Source: Dimorphilus gyrociliatus (Eukaryota; Annelida; Polychaeta; Dinophilidae). From it: 40,287 nucleotides of DNA. The stretch spans positions 1 to 40,287 of the forward strand of contig CAJFCJ010000009.1 in NCBI GenBank assembly GCA_904063045.1, given 5' to 3'. The notes beneath the pieces were generated by a model. It saw only the letters and a list, made by a program, of their open reading frames with translations. It had not been told where the DNA came from and did no database searches. Positions within the stretch are counted from its first letter, which is position 1. Every line of letters starts with the position of its first letter. Both the position numbers and the translations under genes were made by a program. Positions 23,801 to 31,338 of the stretch are shown here, one piece after another.

Positions 23801-24301
23801 TTCTTATTCTTAGTTTGTTTGTTGATGATTTATAACATTTTTAATTTATCAATAATTTCATTATTAATGTAATATTTTTATGTAAAATTTTAGGTACAAT
23901 TGGACATACGATGCCATCCATGTCTTATTATCCAACATTTGCACGTTCAAGAGCAGATGATATATCTATAGCAGGATTTTCAGTGGCCAGTAAATATGTA
24001 TATCACGAGGATATTGATGAAACTCCTCTTAAACCAATAAGTAATATATTGTTCTTTTATTTAAACAACTTTTTACCTTATCAGTGTAATTAAAAATCAA
24101 TTTTAAATTAACAGATAACTCAACATTACCTTTGGACCCTGATTCCGAAGAAAAAATGAGTACTATTGATTTCCCAGGACGAGGACCACCGCCACAATAC
24201 ACTGATACAAGTAAATTAATTAATTTAAAAAACCGTATTCTGTACTAATTATCCTATTTCTTTAAGATGGATCCGCTAAAGCCATAGTTAGAAATTCATA
24301 A
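9347..24301 (+). CDS. Giant multidomain membrane receptor (CTLD-LDLa-CUB-Sushi-EGF-HYR-GCC-LamG-TM), SVEP1/polydom-like core
   Basis: Sixty-four exons totalling 10518 nt join without a frame break to about 3505 aa; exon coordinates are given in the regional entries that follow. The start at 9347 opens a signal peptide ([20 protein letters not shown]). Domain order by residue: C-type lectin (about 21-173), LDLa (174-204), three CUB (205-548), four Sushi/CCP (549-787), two EGF (788-895), four Sushi (896-1159), two HYR (1160-1325), a Sushi-like module, an orphan domain (1414-1581), GCC2/GCC3 repeats, 14 EGF (1746-2316), laminin-G/pentraxin (2317-2541), HYR, a Sushi-like module, an orphan region (2689-2844), about seven GCC2/GCC3 repeats, two EGF, a transmembrane helix (about 3333-3355) and a tail of about 150 aa. 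The HYR-HYR-Sushi-GCC-EGF-pentraxin core matches the order in vertebrate SVEP1, but SVEP1 is secreted and begins with vWA. It is probably an adhesion or matrix receptor; ligand unknown. Confidence 0.9.
11821..15118 (+). other. Receptor region: Sushi/CCP modules, two EGF and two HYR domains (exons 12-23)
   Basis: The rest of 11660-12182 (Sushi 1-2), 12255-12440 (Sushi 3), 12500-12670 (Sushi 4), 12730-12921 and 12988-13119 (two EGF, NEC type), 13181-13372, 13441-13650, 13720-13929 and 13996-14175 (Sushi 5-8), 14228-14467 and 14535-14792 (HYR 1-2), and 14855-15118 (Sushi-like with extra length). Sushi modules are recognised by four Cys and the late Trp; in several the Trp is replaced. HYR domains show the NCP/SCP start and the AxDxxGN signature ([18 protein letters not shown]). 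Almost every module is one phase-1/phase-1 exon. Confidence 0.88.
15177..15680 (+). other. Receptor orphan domain (exon 24)
   Basis: One 504-nt phase-1 exon encodes about 168 residues (1414-1581) with a few Cys ([27 protein letters not shown]). The domain family is not recognised. It lies between a Sushi-like module and the first GCC2/GCC3 repeat, where SVEP1 also has an unassigned segment. A GTAAAT at 15483 could act as a donor for a 57-nt intron, but no pyrimidine-rich acceptor follows and the frame is open throughout, so read-through is preferred. Confidence 0.7.
15746..18960 (+). other. Receptor region: GCC2/GCC3 repeats and 14 EGF modules (exons 25-40)
   Basis: Exons 15746-15907 and 15963-16292 hold about three GCC2/GCC3 (ephrin-receptor-like) repeats with the CPAGQYQDE and CxxC patterns. 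EGF exons: 16356-16445, 16506-16616, 16707-16836, 16896-17038, 17102-17314, 17379-17420, 17497-17596, 17659-17736, 17815-17879, 17946-18071, 18131-18350, 18424-18557, 18619-18735, 18817-18960. Several EGFs are of the Notch/Delta type (SPCxNGGTC), and NIDEC and NINDC mark calcium-binding ones. Introns fall both between and inside EGFs. The 42-nt exon 17379-17420 inserts a non-EGF linker. Confidence 0.88.
19027..21175 (+). other. Receptor region: laminin-G/pentraxin, HYR, Sushi-like and orphan domain with basic cleavage motif (exons 41-50)
   Basis: Exons 19027-19192, 19261-19400, 19462-19561 and 19617-19885 encode a concanavalin-like LamG/pentraxin fold ([32 protein letters not shown]). Exon 19945-20181 is HYR3, and 20241-20444 is a Cys-rich Sushi-like module. 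Exons 20523-20719, 20781-20863, 20919-21009 and 21079-21175 encode an unassigned region of about 156 aa that contains SKRRRRA, a furin-type consensus, followed by hydrophobic strands. These last exons use other intron phases (0 and 2) than the modular exons around them. Confidence 0.82.
20502..20520 (+). repeat. CT dinucleotide run serving as polypyrimidine tract
   Basis: An uninterrupted CT run abuts the AG at 20521-20522 that starts receptor exon 47, so a microsatellite forms the splice-acceptor polypyrimidine tract. Confidence 0.85.
21242..24301 (+). other. Receptor C-terminus: GCC2/GCC3 repeats, EGF, transmembrane helix and cytoplasmic tail (exons 51-64)
   Basis: Exons 21242-21394, 21452-21613, 21680-21850, 21917-22075, 22144-22473 and 22536-22748 encode GCC2/GCC3 repeats ([18 protein letters not shown] and CPKGSYQDK types). 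Exons 22809-22940 and 23007-23132 encode EGF-like modules. Exon 23182-23275 encodes the membrane helix ([20 protein letters not shown]). Tail exons: 23340-23467, 23599-23637, 23894-24040, 24115-24210, 24267-24301. The tail begins with a basic stop-transfer stretch (RSNYKNKKN), has several Tyr and Ser, and carries a PPQY motif. There is no kinase or other catalytic domain. Confidence 0.88.
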
Positions 24302-24332
24302 TACGTCAGAAACAACGTTTGCTGTGCAATGA

Positions 24333-24358
24333 TTTATTATTATTATTATTATTATTAT
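24333..24358. repeat. ATT triplet run
   Basis: Microsatellite in the 3' UTR of the receptor gene. Confidence 0.88.
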
Positions 24359-24598
24359 CTTTAAAGCAAGCAAATTTTTTGTAATATTTATCCATTAAAG
24401 GGGAAAGTTAGCTTGTGATTTTTTTACATGTTTTTTTTTATACATAAGACTTCTTCTTTTTTCATTTTGAATGTTTATTTTAACTTTTAATATACTAAAA
24501 GAATTAAATATCTAATCTTTGGTTTGTAGTAAAAATTTCTTAAAAATATAGTATATTTAATTATCTTTAAGTAAATAAGATAATAATAAAAGAAAGAT

Positions 24599-24604
<6 letters not shown>

Positions 24605-24633
<29 letters not shown>
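24605..24633. repeat. AG dinucleotide run
   Basis: Microsatellite between the two convergent genes, just after the receptor poly(A) signal. Confidence 0.88.
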
Positions 24634-24641
<8 letters not shown>

Positions 24642-24829
24642 CATTCAAGCAGATTTCTTTTATCATTTTATTAGATTATGATTTTGAAAGGTTGGGATAT
24701 GATCTATATTTTCTTTTAGCAGATTATACCATTAAACAGCTTGAATAAAATATTATAACCTAGTCATATATAATCAAATTTTATAGATATCAGTCGTTTC
24801 TCTATGTTAATTGTCAGCTATTATTCACT

Positions 24830-25928
24830 TTACAAGTCCTTTTCTTTCTTGCCTCCGTATAAAAAAATAGCGTATAACTTTATTGTATTCAAGAGGATAC
24901 CAGGAATATTTGGACCCTTAAGGACATTGAAAAAGAAACAATACATATTTAATTCATTTTGACTATAATAATAAAGAACACTTACGTATATATTAATATC
25001 TCCTAACAAAATCCCATACCAAAGCCATGATATTGCGCAAATATTTCCAAAAATAAGCATAACTGGAGGCATACCATTTGCATTTTTATTTTTAAAGTTA
25101 TCAACCTATTGCACAAGATGATAAAATAAAACTATTTGTGATACAACTGTTGATAAGGAAAGCTATTAATCTAACAATACTCACGATCTCAAAAACGGGT
25201 AACACCATCATTATTGTTGTTACAATACTTGAAGATGCTCCAAGTACTGCACCTCTCTGATTGTCGTTGTCGTAGACCGTATAGATATATCCATATATTC
25301 CCAATAGGTAAGAGAGAATAATTGAAAGATATAGTAAAGGTTGTGTCTATGTTGATTATAGAGAAAAAAATTTTTACTATAAATTGGTGTTTTAGCTATG
25401 AATATTTAATCTAAAATACTTGTCCATTACCTTAGATTTACAGACAGATATATAGGCCAATATATAAACAATTTGTAAAATTGTTCCAAAAGAATTTAAC
25501 AGAATAAGTGTTCCATTGTTAATTATTGTTCCATAATGCCACATGCCTTCGCACCTAACAATAATTAAAGAGAATAATAAGTAAAGCATCTATAAATATA
25601 TAACAATTTATTTATCATACCCAACAAGGCCAAGAAGAAAGAATGGATAGGGAACATTTTTAGTACTTTTTGATTTTATCATATTATAACACACTGGTCT
25701 TAGGAAATATGAAAAGATGAAAAAAAAACAATAAATAATAAGATTTATTAATAACTGCTTAGTTCGACTTCTTTCTATAAAAGTATCTATTTGTTTTATG
25801 TAAGATAAAAAACTTCTTTAAAATTTAAACAGCTTATATAAATAAATTGTATAATCTTACAGTCCACTTCCGAACATTAGAAGTGTTATACCAATTGTTA
25901 AGTATTCGATCATCGCCAGAGTATCCAT
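24830..25928 (-). CDS. SLC50A1: SWEET sugar transporter (MtN3/saliva family)
   Basis: Minus-strand exons in transcript order: 25928-25861, 25698-25621, 25554-25431, 25346-25185, 25105-24986 and 24916-24830. Together they give 212 aa, near the 221 aa of human SWEET1. The two triple-helix MtN3 repeats and the linking helix are visible: MIEYLTIGITLLMFGSGLPV, then YPFFLLGLVGCEGMWHYG and GTLILLNSFGTILQIVYILA in the first; GAVLGASSSIVTTIMMVLPV, NANGMPPVMLIFGNICAISW and the final NIPGILLNTIKLYAIFLYGG in the second. SWEETs are bidirectional mono- or disaccharide uniporters in the plasma or Golgi membrane; animals typically have few copies. It is head-to-head with CTF18. The paralogue assignment is by family only. 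Confidence 0.95.
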
Positions 25929-26208
25929 TGTTATTGTGGAAGATACTGATTGGTGTCCTTAGGTATTAAACTCAATACGGTCAATATATCTGTCGTCCCT
26001 GCGATAGTCGAAATGTCCTATAACAATCATTTGATAAAAGACGTATAGATGTCGCTTTTACGACAAAAACTTAAACCAGTTGATATCTGAATATTTTACT
26101 ATTGTTCATATTTCCGCGCCAAAAGTAATTCATCTTCCTAGAAGCTTTATTGTATATATATCAAGTCTTGTTTTTGTTGCTCTTTATCAGTATTTAAAAT
26201 AAATAACA
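25929..26208. promoter_or_regulatory. Bidirectional SWEET/CTF18 promoter with E2F-type site
   Basis: Only 280 bp separate the two start codons. TTTCCGCGCCAAA at 26111-26123 matches the E2F/DP consensus and lies 86-98 bp before the CTF18 ATG, as expected for an S-phase gene. A TATA-like run (26153-26161) precedes a TCAGT initiator-like motif (26187-26191). On the minus strand another TCAGT (25945-25949) lies 17 nt before the SWEET ATG, with a TATATT about 35-40 bp upstream of it. Confidence 0.6.
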
Positions 26209-29200
26209 ATGGATGAAGAGGATATATTCGAACAGGACCATGCTGATGAAATGGAATACCTAATGGAATTAGAAAATTGTGAGCGATAATATAATTCACA
26301 CTACTTGTATGACAAATAACTTTGTATTTTATTTAACAGCAAGTAGAAATGAATCTCAATCGAAGAGGATTCTTCAATTCGATGGAACTGAGAAAAAACA
26401 GAATGAACTTTTCAATAAATCGTTCTCGCCTAAACCATTAACTGAAATACAATCGACAGAAGATAATTGCTTGTTTATCGATACAAACACGAAACGCAAG
26501 AGAGTTTGCGAGTCATATAGCTCTGATTCTGGAGATGAAATTGTTAAAAGGATAAGAGTAGAACCGAATAAAAATGGTGTTGAAATAATTAAGGAGATGC
26601 CAGTCAAGCCACTGAATAAAAAAACTGATGTAGAACCAACGCCACCACTGGAAGATAATACTTGGTTACTTAAGAAATTCCCTGTAAAAGGAAAATATAT
26701 AAGACTAACAAAAAATAACGGAGAAAGATATTACCTGACCGTCAAAGAGGAAGGAAATGAAAACCCTCTAAAGCATAAGACTCACACAATGGATACTCTG
26801 CTTGGTATCCCAATGCATAGTTTATATCGAAAAGCCCAAGAAGAGGTAAGTAAGGGCAAAAAGATTTGTATACGTTTTAACGATACTTTGTATAAATAGA
26901 AAATTAAACGATTAGAGCTTGAAGAAACTCTTGAGGATCTTGAAATGTAAGATTGTTTATTCTGTCTATTATTTGAAAAGTACTAAAAATTGAATTTATC
27001 ATAACTTTTCCAGGGAATCAGCTCAAGATTTTCAGCCGGATGAGAATAAATTATGGGCTCAGAAATATTCGGCAAGATCCTATTTTGATCTAATATCTAG
27101 CGAGGTAGTTGAAAAGAAATATATTCAAAAATAGCTATCATATTCGAGTTTCTTTTTCATTAGCCAATAAATAGAAGAATACTACATTGGCTCAAATTAT
27201 GGGATCATGTTGTATTTAATAAACCAGTTCTACCAAAACCTAACTTTCCTAATTCGAATATGAAAAATTCAAAGATGTCAATCAACAACAACAATGGAAA
27301 AAAATTCCAATCAAAGGCTGAAAATGAATTAAATGAAAAAACTTTAGATTCTCATAATAGACCTTTTTATAAAGCTGTTTTACTGTGTGGAAATCCTGGT
27401 TTAGGTAAAACAACATTGGCTCACGTACTTGCCCGACACGCTGGTTATGATGTCGTTGAAATTAATGCAAGGTTTGTTTATTTAATATTTACATTTTAAA
27501 AATAATTACAGTTTCTTTGATCAGTGACGATCGAACAACAGAAGTATTTAAAAGGAGACTAGAAACTGCAACTCAAATGAAATCCGTTCTAGGATCAAAC
27601 GGTCGACCAAATTGCTTAGTCATTGATGAAATCGATGGAGCACCTCAAGCAACTATTAATATCTTATTAAACGTCATAAAAGCAGCTGATAAAGACCCAA
27701 CTAAAAAGTCTAAAAAGGGAATCCTTAGGCGTCCTATAATCTGTATATGTAACGATCTGTTAGTTAAACTTTTCATTGCTATTATAAATCAACAAAAATT
27801 GTGATTTATTTAATAATCTGCTATGCTCTTTTCTAGGTATACACCAGCATTAAGACAGCTACGTCAAGTTTCCTTTATTGTTAATTTTCCACCTATTCTA
27901 TCTGAAAAATTGTCCAATAGACTAATGGAGGTAATAAGCTTTTCTCTAAGTGGAATATATCCCCTTTTAATGGAAGAAATAACTATTTACAGATTTTAAA
28001 AATCGAACGAATCGACTCAGACGTTAGTACAATGATGTTATTAGGAGAGAAAACCGATAATGACATTAGGGCTTGTTTAAATACTCTACAGGTTATAATA
28101 GTATAAGAACATTTCTGTTTTTTATTTTCTCATTTTAAATTAATAGTTTATGAAATCACGAGGAAGAACCGGTATCTATATTCATCAAATACGAGACGAA
28201 AATATCGGTATTAAAGATACCCAGAAAAGTCTATTTGGTCTTTGGAATTATATCTTCAAAATACCAGCAAACAAGCAGTAAGTAATTTTACAATGTAATA
28301 TTAGAATTATTCATTATATCATTATATTATCTATTATTTTTCAATTACAAAATTTCAATTATTCAGGAAGAGATATATTAATCCTCATGAAAGGAAGACC
28401 ACTGACATTATTACGCTTAAAGAAGCTGTATCTAATAATGCTAGTCATCCATCTGTAAGATTTTCGAATACACTAAAACAATCATGGGCAACTGGAGAAT
28501 ATGATAAAGTTTGTCAAGGCCTATTTGAAAATTACCTTCATCATAGAGTTAAGGACCACGATATGAACTTAGTTTGTATTCATTATATTAATTGATATGG
28601 TCATTAATTTCAATTTATTTTCATTATTACTTTTATTCAATAGGTAAATAAAGCTGTTGATTGGTTAGCCTTTTCTGATGTACTTGGCAAGCAAGTACAG
28701 CAAACTCAACGATATACTTTAGAAGCATATCAACCGTTCGTTCCAGTTGCCTTTCATATGCTCTTAGCTAGTATTCATTCAATAAGAATAACATATCCGC
28801 ATTCTCAGTATGAGGCAAGTTTATAAATAAGCTGATTTTAATTTATTAATTTTCTAAATTGAATTAATTATAGGCGTTTACAAAAAAATCTAAACATGAC
28901 AGTTTAGTTCAGTCGTTTATAACATCTATTACACCATCCCTAAGGCACTTTTTAGATGAAATAACCACAAATTGTGAACTTATTCCATTGCTACTTCATA
29001 TTCTAGAACCAAACCTTAGGCCGGTAATAAAATTTTATACATTAATATACATTCCTACAATATTCTAGTGTTTTAGGTAAATGCCGAATTATATAGCGCT
29101 AAAGAGAGAAGTGAGCTATTGAGAGTGATCCATTTAATGATCTCCTATGGACTTGAATACGAGCAGAAGAAAACCGATGACGGCCACTATAATTATCTTA

Positions 29201-29979
29201 TAGAACCGTAAGATAAATATAAATAGTATATTAATTATGAACAATCAAATTTTAATCTTCTATAGGAACTTGGTCGAAATAGCATCATTCCCAGGTTGCA
29301 ATTTCCAGAGCAAATTATCATATTCAATAAAACAATTTATTTCCCGAGAGGTATCTAATTCTTTATTAAATATTAATATAAGTAATCGTTAAGAAACGAT
29401 TTCCTTATCTGCCAACTAAAGATAACATTAGAAAAATTAAGATTAAGAGAAACGAACGAGGAGAAAACTTGTCAAAGAACTACAACGATTACAAAGTTTG
29501 TTTGATTTAAATTAAGAAAAATATATATTTATACAAAATCTATCTGTTATCTATGTATATAGAAAATTCAATGCTCTACCTCAACCACAAGAGAATAAGA
29601 CTAAAGATCAACAACAACTTGAACCTAATTTTAAAAGACAAAAATTACAACCTAAAAGTATTGTTGAAAAACACGAAAAGGTTTTCCAAATCATTGTTTA
29701 CTTATATAAATATATATGTATTTATATACATTTTTTTAAAGGCTCCAACTGACTTTTTTGGTCGCAAAATAGAAAGATCTAAAAACCTAAAAAGCCCAAA
29801 AGGTAATAATTTAATTAATATTTGTATAGAGTATATAAAAAAACAACGATATGATTTAATCTTAAATAATTGTTACAGAATCGGGTAATACAATCCTATT
29901 GAAAGAGGTATGGTTTCAATTTAAAGAAGGCTATTCAAATGCAGTTAGGAGAACGGTGAAAATTTCAGATTTACTATAA
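26209..29979 (+). CDS. CHTF18: Chromosome transmission fidelity protein 18 (alternative clamp loader large subunit)
   Basis: Eighteen exons: 26209-26278, 26340-26845, 26900-26946, 27014-27104, 27164-27471, 27525-27758, 27837-27930, 27993-28091, 28147-28277, 28367-28571, 28644-28814, 28874-29023, 29077-29207, 29266-29350, 29422-29495, 29563-29680, 29742-29802 and 29879-29979. They give 891 aa (human about 975). An acidic start is followed by LWAQKYSARSYFDLIS, then the AAA+ module: Walker A GNPGLGKTT, HVLARHAGYDVVEINA, SDDR, Walker B CLVIDEIDGAP, and ICNDLYTPALRQLR (sensor 1 region). The end has DFFGR and the conserved terminus FKEGYSNAVRRTVKISDLL, which in yeast and human binds Dcc1/Ctf8. The complex loads PCNA and supports sister-chromatid cohesion in the nucleus. 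The intron after 28814 is GC-AG. Exon 15 was chosen because it alone preserves the frame; its acceptor is weak. Confidence 0.96.
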
Positions 29980-30473
29980 AAAAGAAAGAGAAAAGCTTAA
30001 AATGCTACTTTTTTTCTTTTGCCATTTTCGTTTGAATAATCTTTATATATTTTAATATTTTCAAATTTTTATTCAATCATTTAAAGCTTTTTAGGCTGTT
30101 TTATGCTGTACTAAAATATCTATCTAATCAGAAATAAACAGTAATACTGTAAGAGTAATACGACTTTTAATATGAAAACGTCCATGTTTTCAGAACAGGT
30201 TGATTTTCTACCATTGCATGACGTAATCAGTTGACTAGGGAGCAGTAGAGTGTGAGAAATGAAAAATTGAAGCTTTATTAGTGTATATATATATATATAG
30301 ATGCCACTTGAATTATGAAAGAAAAGAAATATAGTAATACCGTATATCTTCTCGGTAGTTTTGCAGAATACTCAACGTAGCCAGACCTTTGTCTATTTTG
30401 ACTGTTTTGAACATAATCTTATTAAACTGTATAAAGTTATTTAACCCTCCTTAAGGGCAGATTGTAAAACACT
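29980..30473. other. Convergent intergenic region (CTF18 / small minus gene 3' ends)
   Basis: No gene. A plus-strand AATAAA at 30133-30138 is a candidate CTF18 poly(A) signal. TTTATT at 30274-30279 gives AATAAA on the minus strand for the small gene. A TGACGTAA motif lies near 30220 and a short TA run at 30285-30298. Confidence 0.55.
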
Positions 30474-30879
30474 TTACTTGTCAACAAAGACAGGATCAAC
30501 CATAGCTTTACGTACTAACTGCTTCGTTTGTGAAAAACACTCTCCCCTTTCCAATCTGTTTAAATATTCCATTTCTCTTCTGTGCTGTACGGCTTTTTCA
30601 GCTCTTGCAACATCATATAGCTTTTTAGGAAAAGGAAAGAATATAGAATATAATTAAGATACGAGCTTTTTTAAGTAATAAACTTTATTGTTAACAAATT
30701 GATTAATTAGCTATTTTATAGTTATTGTTCAATCGATTCGTGTGTTGGAAGATAATAAATTCTATTCAAAAGAATTCAATACGTACGTTCTGTTGTTGTG
30801 TTGAATAACAATGTTTCATTGTAACTCGCTCCTTTCGGCGAGCTTCTAAATGTTCGGCGTTACTCGAAAATCCACTCAT
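30474..30879 (-). CDS. Small conserved-looking protein, 79 aa, function unknown
   Basis: Two minus-strand exons, 30879-30787 and 30620-30474, join in phase 0 through a GTACGT donor and a TTTCCTAAAAAG acceptor. The 79-aa product starts MSGFSSNAEHLEARRKERVT and ends KAMVDPVFVDK. It is rich in Arg, Lys, Glu and Gln, has no signal peptide or membrane segment, and looks mostly alpha-helical (ARAEKAVQHRREMEYLNRLE). I do not recognise the family; its size and composition would suit a small microtubule-associated or structural subunit, which is only a guess. It lies head-to-head with the myosin III gene, 459 bp between start codons. Support for coding: matching splice phases, good splice sites and a plausible ATG; no homology is claimed. 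Confidence 0.7.
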
Positions 30880-31338
30880 ATCAAATAATTCTGTGACGTC
30901 TCAAGTTCGTTTCCAATGTAAACGAATACGGCAACGGCCTTGACCTTCGATAGCGAAGGGAGGATGTAGGCCTACAGACGCAATATACCTTTAAGGAGTT
31001 TGAGAAGAAATCGACAGACTAATGAGAAACGATCGATAAAGATTGATTGAAGATAACCCCTTCTCTAATAAACTATATAAAAATTAGTTTGTGGCGCCAC
31101 GAATGCTGTATATAATGTCAAGGTGAGAGGAAGCTTCTAAGCGCGTATACGACGTACGTCAGCCCGTCACGCCCAAACCTTACACGGTAAAGGCTGAAAA
31201 AGGAAGAAATATGAGAAATTTCTTATAAAGCAATGGCCGCGTTTCAATACGCGGAAGAGAGTAAATGTTTATATTTCCAACGTTAAAATAACTACAACTA
31301 CAACCATTGGTCGGAATAATCAATTTTGAACAGCCGAC
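30880..31338. promoter_or_regulatory. Divergent promoter between the 79-aa gene and myosin III
   Basis: GC content is higher than in neighbouring intergenic DNA. It contains a CRE-like TGACGTC (30894-30900) close to the minus-strand ATG. Perfect palindromes are TGTAGGCCTACA (30965-30976), GTGGCGCCAC (31091-31100) and GACGTACGTC (31151-31160). A TCACGCCCA box lies at 31167-31175. A TATAAAG at about 31226 may serve the myosin gene. Motif functions are inferred. Confidence 0.5.

Larger units (their letters stand above)
24302..24829. other. Convergent intergenic region with 3' UTRs of receptor and SWEET genes
   Basis: No gene. It holds an ATT run (24333-24358), a plus-strand AATAAA (24585-24590) for the receptor gene, an AG run (24605-24633), and TTTATT (24667-24672), which reads AATAAA on the minus strand for SWEET. 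Confidence 0.65.

Noticed and set aside
23660-23872. Hydrophobic ORF within a receptor intron
   Set aside because: T-rich intron DNA produces Phe/Leu/Ile-rich frames; the flanking exons splice correctly without it.
29394-29520. Alternative CTF18 exon starting at 29394
   Set aside because: Open for about 40 codons but ends in a stop and cannot join the DFFGR exons in frame; the exon 29422-29495 joins in the correct phase.
29553-29888. ORF of 111 aa near the CTF18 3' end
   Set aside because: Wrong frame across exons and introns. The spliced reading gives the conserved DFFGR and C-terminal CTF18 motif.
30905-30940. Possible RFX X-box upstream of the 79-aa gene
   Set aside because: Only one half-site (GGCAAC) is present and the partner half is poor and badly spaced, so a ciliary-promoter claim is not supported.
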